Below are positions 34,857-42,869 of a stretch of 64,000 bases of DNA, in pieces. The notes below the pieces were generated by a model, which did no database searches, was not told the DNA's origin, and saw nothing but the letters and a program-made list of their open reading frames with translations. Both the position numbers and the translations under genes were made by a program. Source of the stretch: Microbacterium flavescens (GTDB lineage: Bacteria; Actinomycetota; Actinomycetes; Actinomycetales; Microbacteriaceae). The stretch lies in contig NZ_JAFIWA010000002.1 in the NCBI RefSeq assembly GCF_018588945.1, positions 248,001 through 312,000 of the forward strand, given 5' to 3'. The first letter of the stretch is position 1, and every line of letters begins with the position of its first letter.

Positions 34857-35876
34857 ATGCGTGCACTTCTCGCCGGCGGCGCCGGCTACGTCGGGGCCCA
34901 CACGGCCGTCGCCCTCCTCGAAGCCGGGCACGAGGTGGTCCTGCTCGACGACCTGAGCAACGCCTCGGCGGCGGTCGCCGAACGGATCGGCCGCATCACC
35001 GGCAAGGACGTGTCGCTGGTCAGCGGCGATGCGACCGACGAGGGCGCCATCGCCGCCGTCTTCGACGAGCACGGGCCCTTCGACGCGATCGTGCACCTGG
35101 CTGCGTTCAAGGCGGTCGGCGAGTCGACGCAGAAGCCGCTCGACTACTACGACAACAACCTCAACACGACGTTCGCGCTGCTCCGCGTGGGCATGGCGCG
35201 CGGCATCCGCTCGTTCCTCTTCTCGAGCACGGGCACGGTGTACTCCGACCCCGCCGATCTGCCCTTCACCGAGGAGTCGAAGACGAGCGTCGACCTGTCG
35301 AACGCCTACAGCAAGTCCAAGCGCATGAACGAGGTCGTGCTCGAGGACGTCGCGCGCGTCAATCCCGACCTCGACGTGACGGTGCTGCGCTACTTCAACC
35401 CGGTCGGCGCCCACCCGAGCGGTCTCATCGGCGAGGACCCGAAGGGCGTCCCGAACAACCTCATGCCGTACGTCCAGCGTGTGGCGATCGGCGAGCTCGA
35501 TCGCGTCGGCGTGTTCGGCACCGACTACGACACCCCCGACGGCACCGGCCTGCGCGACTACATCCACGTGGTGGACCTCGCCGAGGGCCATGTCGCCGCC
35601 CTCGAGAAGGGCGAGCCGGGCTACACCGTCTACAACCTCGGCACCGGCGAGCCGGTCAGCGTGCTCCAGCTGATCGCATCGTTCGAGAAGGCGATCGGCC
35701 GCGAGCTGCCCAAGGATCTCCTCGAGCGCCGGGCCGGTGACGTCACGGCGACGTACTGCGATCCGTCGAAGGCCGAGCGCGAGCTGGGCTGGAAGGCGAA
35801 GCTCACGATCGACGACGCCTCGCGCGACGCGTGGAAGTGGCAGTCGCAGAACCCCCAGGGATTCGCGGGCGTCTGA
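34857..35876 (+). CDS. galE: UDP-glucose 4-epimerase
   Basis: 339 aa extended short-chain dehydrogenase. NAD motif GGAGYVGAH (7-15), catalytic Ser in LFSSTGTVYS (about 123-124) and Tyr151/Lys155 in NAYSKSKRM. The motifs RYFNPVGAHPSG, NNLMPYVQRVA and RDYIHVVDLAEGHV are those of GalE rather than of other epimerases. It interconverts UDP-glucose and UDP-galactose for sugar use and envelope glycans. Confidence 0.94.
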   Translation: MRALLAGGAGYVGAHTAVALLEAGHEVVLLDDLSNASAAVAERIGRITGKDVSLVSGDATDEGAIAAVFDEHGPFDAIVHLAAFKAVGESTQKPLDYYDNNLNTTFALLRVGMARGIRSFLFSSTGTVYSDPADLPFTEESKTSVDLSNAYSKSKRMNEVVLEDVARVNPDLDVTVLRYFNPVGAHPSGLIGEDPKGVPNNLMPYVQRVAIGELDRVGVFGTDYDTPDGTGLRDYIHVVDLAEGHVAALEKGEPGYTVYNLGTGEPVSVLQLIASFEKAIGRELPKDLLERRAGDVTATYCDPSKAERELGWKAKLTIDDASRDAWKWQSQNPQGFAGV

Positions 35877-35897
35877 GACGGGGCTCATTCCCCGCCG

Positions 35898-36749
35898 TCA
35901 GGCGGTCTTCGGCTCCTTCGACCCGCCGCGTCGGCGGGAGGGGAGCGGGACGAGCATCGACGTGGTCCGCTTGTAGCCGGCGTACGCTGGGTACTTCGCG
36001 GCGGTGATGGACTCGGTGAAGATGGTCGACCCGATGAAGAGCAGCGTGAGCAGCGCGGCGCCGGCGATCGTCCAGTTGAGGGCGCCGCCCCACACGCCGA
36101 GACCCGCCGAGACGGCCGCGGTCGCTCCGATCGCGTAGAACGCCCACCACTGCGCCTGCTCGAAGAAGAAGTTGGGGTGGCGGCTGTAGGCGAACATGCC
36201 CGTCGTGAGGAAGCCCGGTTCGAGCGTTCCGCCCGCGGCCTTCTTCGCCCGGTGGAAGTCCCACTGCTGCTGGTCGGCGATGAACTCGCCGACCAGGAAC
36301 GCCGCGAAGAGCGCCGAGAACGCGGCATCCCACCCTCCGAACCGAACCGGGTGCAGGAACGCGATGTACGCGGGAAGCGTGATGAGCACCAGCAGCGCGT
36401 TCTGGTACAGCACGATGAAGAACAGGTTGAAGACCTGGAACTGCCACGGCTTCATGCGGCCCCGCAGGATCGCCCAGCGGTAGTCCTCCATGCCGGTGTA
36501 CCCGCCCTTGCGGGCGAAGTTGAACGTGAGGCGCGCACCCCACGCGGTGACGAGGACGGCCATGACGACGAGCCGCACCGCATCGACCCCCGCGGCGATG
36601 CCGGCGATTGCGAAGATCCAGACGTAGACGACCGGGACGACCGACCAGAGGCGGTCGACCCACGAGGTGTCCTTGGTGATGAGAGACGCGATCCAGCAGA
36701 AGGCGCAGGCCACGCCCGCGACGATGACGACGAGGAGGAGGGGATCCAT
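35898..36749 (-). CDS. DUF1295 / steroid 5-alpha-reductase-like membrane protein
   Basis: 283 aa with about seven hydrophobic segments. The C-terminal signature FAYSRHPNFFFEQAQWWAFY and AKYPAYAGYKRTTSMLVP belongs to the DUF1295 family, related to isoprenylcysteine methyltransferases and 5-alpha-reductases. It is an integral membrane enzyme of unknown substrate, probably NADPH-dependent. ATG 36749 lies 6 nt from a TACCCT box. The GntR operator at 36771-36785 covers the -35 position of this promoter, so it may be controlled with the lactate gene. Confidence 0.85.
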   Translation of the reverse strand: MDPLLLVVIVAGVACAFCWIASLITKDTSWVDRLWSVVPVVYVWIFAIAGIAAGVDAVRLVVMAVLVTAWGARLTFNFARKGGYTGMEDYRWAILRGRMKPWQFQVFNLFFIVLYQNALLVLITLPAYIAFLHPVRFGGWDAAFSALFAAFLVGEFIADQQQWDFHRAKKAAGGTLEPGFLTTGMFAYSRHPNFFFEQAQWWAFYAIGATAAVSAGLGVWGGALNWTIAGAALLTLLFIGSTIFTESITAAKYPAYAGYKRTTSMLVPLPSRRRGGSKEPKTA

Positions 36750-36755
36750 GGGCTC

Positions 36756-36761
36756 AGGGTA
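36756..36761 (-). promoter_or_regulatory. -10 box of the DUF1295 gene
   Basis: TACCCT on the reverse strand, 6 nt before ATG 36749. Confidence 0.55.
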
Positions 36762-36770
36762 GTGCTTGCG

Positions 36771-36785
36771 TGTGGTCGGACCACA
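36771..36785. promoter_or_regulatory. FadR/GntR operator O1
   Basis: TGTGGTCGGACCACA, a perfect 15-bp palindrome with a central G. The TGGTC-N-GACCA core is the classical form for FadR-subfamily regulators of the LldR/PdhR type. Confidence 0.8.
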
Positions 36786-36791
36786 AGTTAC

Positions 36792-36806
36792 TGTGGTCTG
36801 ACCATA
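36792..36806. promoter_or_regulatory. FadR/GntR operator O2
   Basis: TGTGGTCTGACCATA, one mismatch from perfect symmetry, centred 21 bp (two helical turns) from O1. It lies immediately before the ribosome site of the GntR gene, so it should mediate autoregulation. Confidence 0.8.
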
Positions 36807-36816
36807 GGAGGTGAGT

Positions 36817-37524
36817 GTGGCCGAGACCCGCGCATGGCAGCTCGTGCTCGAGCGCATCGAGACCGAGCTGCTCGACGGCCGGCTTCGCCCTGGCGAGCGA
36901 CTTCCTCCCGAGCGCGAACTGGCGGCCACCCTCGGCGTCGGCCGGTCGAGCGTCCGTGAGGCGCTCAGGGTGCTCGAGGTCATGGGCCTCATCCGCACCG
37001 GGACCGGGTCGGGGCCCTCGTCGGGCGCGATCATCATCGCCACGCCCCAGGGCGGCATGTCCGCGCTGCTGCGGCTGCAGGTGGCTGCTCAGGGCTTTCC
37101 GCTCGACGACGTCGTGCACACCCGCCTCGTGCTCGAGTCGGCCGTCGTGGAGGCGCTCGCGTCCGACGCGGGCAGCGACACGGGCGACGCGCGCGCCGTG
37201 GCCGACGCCATGGACGCCCCCGACCTCACCCCAGCCGAGTTCCTCGCGCTCGACGCCCAGCTGCACCTGGCCTTGGCCGAGGCATCCGGCAATGTCGTCA
37301 TCGCCGCCATGATGGCGGGCCTGCGCACGGCGATCGAGTCGTACGTGCAGGCGGGTGCGGCTCGGATTTCGGATTGGGATGCCGCGGCCACCCGCCTGCG
37401 GATCGAGCACCGCCGCATCCTCGATGCGATCGACGCCGGCGACGCCGCCGCGGCCGGCACCCTCCTCCACGACCACATCACCGGGTACTACGCCGAAGCA
37501 GGCCTGGCCCGCGTGAGCGACTGA
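36817..37524 (+). CDS. FadR-subfamily GntR regulator (probable lactate-responsive)
   Basis: 235 aa. Winged helix at about 10-75 ([43 protein letters not shown]) and an all-helical FCD ligand domain with the metal-site residues in [15 protein letters not shown] and [11 protein letters not shown] 36817 is preceded by AGGAGG at 5 nt. It is followed 35 bp later by an L-lactate dehydrogenase-type gene, so lactate or a related 2-hydroxyacid is the probable effector. Two palindromes upstream match this family's sites. Confidence 0.88.
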   Translation: MAETRAWQLVLERIETELLDGRLRPGERLPPERELAATLGVGRSSVREALRVLEVMGLIRTGTGSGPSSGAIIIATPQGGMSALLRLQVAAQGFPLDDVVHTRLVLESAVVEALASDAGSDTGDARAVADAMDAPDLTPAEFLALDAQLHLALAEASGNVVIAAMMAGLRTAIESYVQAGAARISDWDAAATRLRIEHRRILDAIDAGDAAAAGTLLHDHITGYYAEAGLARVSD

Positions 37525-37559
37525 CTCGCCAACTTTCCCTCAGACAGAAGGCTCTTCCG

Positions 37560-38903
37560 ATGGTCCAGCGCCAGCTCCCCAACCCCGCCGAACTGCTCGA
37601 GCTCATGAAGTTCAAGAAGCCCGAGCTCGACGGACGCAAGCGCCGCCTCGAGTCGGCGCTCACCATCGCCGACCTGCGCAGGATCGCCCAGCGCCGCACG
37701 CCCAAGGCCGCGTTCGACTACACCGACGGCGCCGCCGAGGGCGAGCTGTCGCTCTCGCGCGCCCGCCAGGCGTTCGAGGACATCGAGTTCCATCCCGGCG
37801 TCCTGCGGCCGGCGCCCGCCGTCGACACGTCCGTCCAGATCCTCGGCGGCCCGAGCGCTCTTCCGTTCGGCATCGCCCCGACCGGGTTCACGCGGCTGAT
37901 GCAGACCGAGGGCGAGGTCGCCGGCGCATCGGCGGCCGGCGCGGCCGGTATCCCGTTCACGCTGTCGACGCTCGGCACGACCTCGATCGAAGGGGTGAAG
38001 GAGGCGAACCCCCACGGCCGCAACTGGTTCCAGCTGTACGTGATGCGCGATCGCGAGATCTCGTACGAGCTGGCCCGGCGGGCAGCCGCCGCCGGATTCG
38101 ACACCCTGCAGTTCACGGTCGACACCCCTGTCGCCGGCGCGCGGCTGCGCGACAAGCGCAACGGGTTCTCGATCCCGCCGCAGCTCACGCTGGGCACGAT
38201 CATCAATGCGATCCCGCGGCCGTGGTGGTGGTACGACTTCCTCACCACCCCGAAGCTCGAGTTCGCCTCGCTGTCGACGACCGGCGGCACGGTGGGGGAG
38301 CTCCTGGATGCCGCGATGGACCCGACCATCAGCTACGACGACCTCGCCGTGATCCGCGACATCTGGCCCGGCAAGATCGTGGTGAAGGGCGTGCAGAACG
38401 TCGAGGACTCGGTGCGCCTCATCGACGCCGGGGTCGACGGCATCATCCTGTCGAACCACGGCGGACGCCAGCTCGACCGCGCGCCCATCCCGTTTCACCT
38501 GCTGCCGAAGGTCGTCAAGGAGGTCGGTCAGGACGCGACCGTGATGATCGACACCGGCATCATGAACGGCGCCGACATCGTGGCGTCGATCGCACTGGGG
38601 GCGAAGTTCACGCTGATCGGGCGTGCGTACCTCTACGGGCTGATGGCGGGCGGGCGCGAGGGTGTGGACCGCACGATCGCGATCCTGCGCAGCGAGATCG
38701 AGCGCACGATGAAGCTCCTGGGCGTGTCGACGCTGGACGAGCTCGAGCCGAAGCACGTCACGCAGCTGCAGCGGCTCGTTCCGGTCGCCGCACCGGGGGC
38801 ACCGTCGCGCACGCCGCGGGCCACCAAGGCCGCCATGGCCACGTCCGGCACCTCGCGCAGCACGAAGGCCAACCCGGCTCCGCCGGACATCGAGGTCAGC
38901 TGA
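37560..38903 (+). CDS. lldD: FMN-dependent L-lactate dehydrogenase / 2-hydroxyacid oxidase
   Basis: 447 aa. The TIM-barrel FMN domain is recognisable by [55 protein letters not shown], the catalytic histidine and FMN loop [13 protein letters not shown], and [19 protein letters not shown]. It oxidises L-lactate to pyruvate, passing electrons to the respiratory chain or to oxygen. A C-terminal Ala/Pro/Thr-rich tail of about 45 residues is beyond the family norm. It is controlled, by inference, by the preceding GntR gene. The dehydrogenase/oxidase distinction cannot be made here. Confidence 0.88.
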   Translation: MVQRQLPNPAELLELMKFKKPELDGRKRRLESALTIADLRRIAQRRTPKAAFDYTDGAAEGELSLSRARQAFEDIEFHPGVLRPAPAVDTSVQILGGPSALPFGIAPTGFTRLMQTEGEVAGASAAGAAGIPFTLSTLGTTSIEGVKEANPHGRNWFQLYVMRDREISYELARRAAAAGFDTLQFTVDTPVAGARLRDKRNGFSIPPQLTLGTIINAIPRPWWWYDFLTTPKLEFASLSTTGGTVGELLDAAMDPTISYDDLAVIRDIWPGKIVVKGVQNVEDSVRLIDAGVDGIILSNHGGRQLDRAPIPFHLLPKVVKEVGQDATVMIDTGIMNGADIVASIALGAKFTLIGRAYLYGLMAGGREGVDRTIAILRSEIERTMKLLGVSTLDELEPKHVTQLQRLVPVAAPGAPSRTPRATKAAMATSGTSRSTKANPAPPDIEVS

Positions 38904-38912
38904 GCGGATCGA

Positions 38913-39695
38913 TCAGACGGTGGGGCGCTCGGGAAGCGCGGGGAGCAGCGCTTCGAGGAACGCCGCAGTGTCCTCCCACCCTTCGACCGCCTGGCAGGTG
39001 ACGCCCATCGCGAGGACCGGGTAGTCGTTGCCGTCGGGGTCGAGGCGGTCGCCGACGAACAGCATGTCGTCGAGCGAGATGCCGGTCTGCTCGGACAGCT
39101 GTCGCATGCCGTAGGCCTTGTCGATCCCGCGGTGGGTGATGTCGACCGACGTCGACCCGCCGGAGCGGACTTCGAGGTCGGGGATGCGCTCGGCCACGGC
39201 CGCGCGCAGGAGGCTCTTCTTCTCGCCGGTCGGATCCCACGCGGTCTTGGCGTGGAGCGGCGCGCGCTGACCGAGCGCCGAGAACGTGATCTGCGACCCG
39301 CGGTCCTCCAGGATGTCGCCCCAGGTCTCGGCCTCCCAGAGTCCCAGCCGGCGCGCTTCGCCTTCGACGGCCGCCAGCGCACGCAGCTTCTGGTCTTCGG
39401 TCAGGCTGTGCGCGTACACCGTCGTGACCCCGTCGGGGGTGAGGCGATAGTACTGCGTGCCGCAGGTGGGCAGGAGATGGAGCCGCGCGAGAGCGGCGGG
39501 CGAGGCAACCGGCAGCCTGTCGACGACCTGCGTCGTGAACTGCGCGAGCTGACCGCCCGAGATGATCGCCACCTCGACGCGCTCGGCGAGCGCGACCAGC
39601 AGTTCGCCGATGCGCGGGTCGATCTGGCTCTTGGAGGGGGCCAGGGTGTCATCGAGGTCGAAGGCGACGAGGAGCGGCGGGCTTCCTTCGGTCAC
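38913..39695 (-). CDS. HAD-superfamily (Cof/type IIB) hydrolase
   Basis: 260 aa. Motif I LVAFDLDDTLAPSK, motif II IISGG, Lys in the DKAYGMRQL segment and motif IV LFVGDRLDPDGND are intact. Proteins of this type are sugar-phosphate phosphatases or phosphomannomutase-like enzymes. GTG 39695 is chosen because AAGGAG lies 7 nt upstream; ATG 39719 would add eight residues and start right at the base of the terminator hairpin. It is convergent with lldD. Confidence 0.82.
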   Translation of the reverse strand: MTEGSPPLLVAFDLDDTLAPSKSQIDPRIGELLVALAERVEVAIISGGQLAQFTTQVVDRLPVASPAALARLHLLPTCGTQYYRLTPDGVTTVYAHSLTEDQKLRALAAVEGEARRLGLWEAETWGDILEDRGSQITFSALGQRAPLHAKTAWDPTGEKKSLLRAAVAERIPDLEVRSGGSTSVDITHRGIDKAYGMRQLSEQTGISLDDMLFVGDRLDPDGNDYPVLAMGVTCQAVEGWEDTAAFLEALLPALPERPTV

Positions 39696-39721
39696 GGCGG
39701 TTCTCCTTGCTGGACTCATGG

Positions 39722-39751
39722 AAGAGGCTCCGCCTTCCGGCGGAGCCTCTT
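39722..39751 (-). terminator. Strong hairpin downstream of tRNA-Pro
   Basis: A perfect 13-bp stem, AAGAGGCTCCGCC / GGCGGAGCCTCTT, with loop TTCC. It begins 6 nt after the 3' end of tRNA-Pro. The expected T-run is very short. It also lies directly before the HAD gene, with no room for a separate promoter except within the tRNA. Confidence 0.8.
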
Positions 39752-39756
39752 GTCGG

Positions 39757-39830
<74 letters not shown>

Positions 39831-39848
39831 TTTTGCAACCCCCCGAGT

Positions 39849-41804
39849 CTACCCGATGGAGGGGGGTGCTCCGAACCGCCGTCGTCGAGGATACGCGAAC
39901 GCGGTGGCGCCGAGCGTGAGGACGGTCACGCCCGCCCCTGCGATCGTGCGGATCGCGTTGGGCTGTATGCCGGTCTTCGCGAGTCCGGGCGGCTCCGGCG
40001 GCGCGGGCGGGGCAGGAGGGGTGTGGGGAGTGCCGGGCACGGGCGGGATCAGCGTCGTCGACGGGGAGGGCTCGGGCGTCGGTGTGGGTGTCGGCTCGGG
40101 CGTGGGCGTGGGCGTGGGCTCCGGGTTGGGCGTCGGAGTCGGGGTCGGCGTCGGGGCCGGTGTGACGGTCGATGTCTCCGCCGCGATGCCGCACACGCCC
40201 AGGTGGACGACGGCCCCGCTGCTGTCGATCGCGCGCTCCTGCCAGTAGTAGGTGCCCGCGTCCGCGACGGCAGGGGCGGTCACTATGACCTCGCCCGGCA
40301 AGGTGACGCGCTGAAAGGGCGACGACCAGACCAGGCGCTCTTCCACGCACGTGTCCGCTGCGGCGACACCGTCGACGGCGCGGTAGAGCGCGGACCCGAC
40401 GTCGAGTCCGGCCGAAGGTACCGGGCCGTCCACGACGATCGTGTCGCTCACGGCCTCGCCCGCCATCGCCGCAGCCTGGGCGCGCGACGAGATGCCCGGC
40501 ACCATCGTGATCTGGGTGGCGACGCCGAAACGCTCCTTCCACGCGTAGCCGCGGGGGAGCCGCAATGCGGCCGCATCGGGCTGGGCCGACGCGCGGATGG
40601 TCCATACCGCGACGTAGTACCCGGGCTCGTCGGCCCGCCAGTCCGAGACCACGCGGTAGGGCGCCCGGGGTCCTCTGGAGCGGTCGGTGACGAGTTGCAG
40701 TTCGCCCACCTTGACGGCGCCGGCCGGAACCTTCGTCGATGGCGTCGGCTCCTTCAGCGTGCGGTAGACCGTCGCGGACACCCGGAGTGGCAGGTACGAT
40801 CCCCGCGCGTCGCGCGGCCACTCGCCCTCCTCCACGCGCACCGTTACCTCATCCACGAACGGACCTCCGGCCGAGTACGCGGACGCCACCTGGGTCGTGA
40901 TCACCGGCACGAAGCCGGCGGCGCGGGGCGCGGCATCCTTCCCCCTCACCGTGAACGAGGACGTGCCTCCCGGGCCGGCGGTGTCCTGGCCGCCGGACGT
41001 CGTGTAGTGGCGCACGGCGGGCGCCACGCCGGTCTCGAAGCGTCCTGATCCGGTGACGGTATGCGGTCGGCCGGGCTTGCCCGACGCGGACCGGAGGGCG
41101 TAGGCGACACCCGAAGCCGCCCCGCTCAGCGTCGCGGTGCCGGTCTTCGCGAAGACCGCGCCCTTCAGGGTCAGCGTGCCGGTCGCCGCGGTCGTCGTGC
41201 GCGCGGTCACCGTCCCTGTCCACGGGTCGTCGGGATCGGTCGTGAAGATGAGTTCGCCGCTGGCCTTGGCGGGCGCCCGCACCGCGCGGGCCTCGTCATA
41301 GTAAGCGACGGCGCGCTCCTGGATCGCGGCGTTGTGTCGCGGCGACAGCGCCGAGAACGTCCAGTTCACGGCGCCGGCGAGCGAGTCTCCGCGGTAGCCG
41401 TAGTGGTGGAGCGTGGCATTCCAATCCGCGATCGCCTTCACCGCCCACGCCACCGACGCGGCCTGCACCGGGTCGCCGGTCTGGCCGTACTTCGTCACGA
41501 GCAGGTTGATCCCCGCGAGCTGCTGCGCGCTGAGCCCGCGCACCGAGGTGCGCACACCGTGATCGGTCGTCGGCCCCGTCGGCGCGGGCGCGCCGGGAAG
41601 GATGCAGTACGTGTGGACGCCGTCGACCAGCATCGAGCCGTGCCAGCCGTACGCCGACACCGGTTCCCACGCGCCGAAGCCCACGCCGCGCGCGGCCGCC
41701 TGGGCAGGTGCCGCCGGCAGTATCACGGACGCAGCGATGAGGGCCGCGACGATCGCCACGATGAGCGTGGCGGGGCGGTAGCGGGCACGGGCGCAGCGAT
41801 CCAT
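39849..41804 (-). CDS. Sortase-anchored surface protein with TQXA-like domain
   Basis: 651 aa. Signal peptide at about 1-36 (ending APAQAAA), then a TQXA-like N-terminal segment (YGWHGSMLVDGVHTYCILPGAPAP) followed by a long helical/beta region and several Ig-like repeats. A Pro/Thr/Glu linker of about 40 residues (TPTPTPEPTP units, near 40060-40190) precedes the C-terminal sorting signal LAKTG, a hydrophobic stretch and the charged tail YPRRRR. LAXTG is the motif of class E sortases in high-GC Gram-positives. The protein would be covalently attached to the wall, perhaps as adhesin or pilus component; no sortase gene is in the window. Start ATG 41804 has AGAGGAG upstream. Confidence 0.82.
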   Translation of the reverse strand: MDRCARARYRPATLIVAIVAALIAASVILPAAPAQAAARGVGFGAWEPVSAYGWHGSMLVDGVHTYCILPGAPAPTGPTTDHGVRTSVRGLSAQQLAGINLLVTKYGQTGDPVQAASVAWAVKAIADWNATLHHYGYRGDSLAGAVNWTFSALSPRHNAAIQERAVAYYDEARAVRAPAKASGELIFTTDPDDPWTGTVTARTTTAATGTLTLKGAVFAKTGTATLSGAASGVAYALRSASGKPGRPHTVTGSGRFETGVAPAVRHYTTSGGQDTAGPGGTSSFTVRGKDAAPRAAGFVPVITTQVASAYSAGGPFVDEVTVRVEEGEWPRDARGSYLPLRVSATVYRTLKEPTPSTKVPAGAVKVGELQLVTDRSRGPRAPYRVVSDWRADEPGYYVAVWTIRASAQPDAAALRLPRGYAWKERFGVATQITMVPGISSRAQAAAMAGEAVSDTIVVDGPVPSAGLDVGSALYRAVDGVAAADTCVEERLVWSSPFQRVTLPGEVIVTAPAVADAGTYYWQERAIDSSGAVVHLGVCGIAAETSTVTPAPTPTPTPTPNPEPTPTPTPEPTPTPTPEPSPSTTLIPPVPGTPHTPPAPPAPPEPPGLAKTGIQPNAIRTIAGAGVTVLTLGATAFAYPRRRRFGAPPSIG

Positions 41805-41927
41805 GTCGACTCCTCTACTCGAGACGTCGACGATCCTGTTCGATCGCGAGGGAACATCGACGGCCGTCGCACCGCACTGTGGCGGCGGGAGCGCGCGTGG
41901 GCGCTGGGGAGGAGGCGCTGGTCAGCG

Positions 41928-42869
41928 TCAGCCGGCGGCGGTGAGCGTGATGAGGGATGCCTCGGGCCGGCATCCGAATCGCACGGGCGCGTAGATCGAG
42001 TGACCGAGTCCGGCGCTGACGTTGAGCGGCACCGAGCGGTCGAGTCGAGTCCACTGGCTCAGGCCACGCGCCTGGCGGAGGGGGATGTCGCAGTTGGCGA
42101 CGAGTGCCGCGGGAGAGCCCGGAATGCGCACCTGCCCGCCGTGCGTGTGTCCGGCGAAGATCGCGTCAGCGCCGAGGTCGACGAACTCGTCGAGCACGCG
42201 ACGGTACGGCGCATGCGTGACGCCGATCATCGGCACGGTGGGGTCTTGACCCCGCAGCTGCTGGATCAGATCGGGCAGCACCTCGAGGCGGTCCCAGCCG
42301 CGGTGCGCGTCACTGACTCCGAACGCGTCGAGCCGGCGGCCGGCGACCTCGAGCGTGCCGACCGCGTTGTTGAGGTCGATCCAGCCGAGCTCATCGGTGA
42401 GGTAGCCGTCGAGAGCCTGCGTGTCGAGCGGCTCCCATGCCTGCTCGGCTCCGCCCTTGGACGGGCCGAGGAAGTACTTGAACGGGTTGCGGGGCGAGGG
42501 TGCGATGTGGTCGTTGGAGCCGTGCACGAACGCGCCCGGAATACCGCGCAGCGGGTCGAAGGCTGCGCGCAGGCCGCGCAGGCCGTGCTCATGCCCGATG
42601 TTGTCGCCCGTGTTCACGATGAGGTCGGGCTCGAGGTCAGCCAGCGCGGCCATCCACCGCTGCTTGCGGTGCTGCCACGGCGCCATGTGGGCGTCCGAGA
42701 GATGCAGCACGCGCAGGGGAGCGGAGCCCGGGGGCAGAAGCGCCACTTCGTGGAAGCGCACGGTGAAGAGGTACCGCTCGATGGCGATGCCCCAGATCGC
42801 CGCCGCCGCGCCGACCGCCCCCACCGCGCCGAGCGCGGTGAGGGCGGTGCGTGGGCCGCTCAGGACCAC
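41928..42869 (-). CDS. Membrane-anchored metallophosphoesterase
   Basis: 313 aa. One N-terminal membrane helix (about 7-28), then a calcineurin-like phosphoesterase domain with LHLSDAHM, NTGDNIG, GSNDH, THAP and GHTHGGQVRIP, the full set of metal ligands. It probably faces outward. The GTG start at 42869 shares a base with the TAG of the PBP gene (TAGTG), so translation is coupled to the penicillin-binding protein. In actinobacteria this PBP-phosphoesterase pair is common; the natural substrate is unknown. Confidence 0.88.
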   Translation of the reverse strand: MVLSGPRTALTALGAVGAVGAAAAIWGIAIERYLFTVRFHEVALLPPGSAPLRVLHLSDAHMAPWQHRKQRWMAALADLEPDLIVNTGDNIGHEHGLRGLRAAFDPLRGIPGAFVHGSNDHIAPSPRNPFKYFLGPSKGGAEQAWEPLDTQALDGYLTDELGWIDLNNAVGTLEVAGRRLDAFGVSDAHRGWDRLEVLPDLIQQLRGQDPTVPMIGVTHAPYRRVLDEFVDLGADAIFAGHTHGGQVRIPGSPAALVANCDIPLRQARGLSQWTRLDRSVPLNVSAGLGHSIYAPVRFGCRPEASLITLTAAG

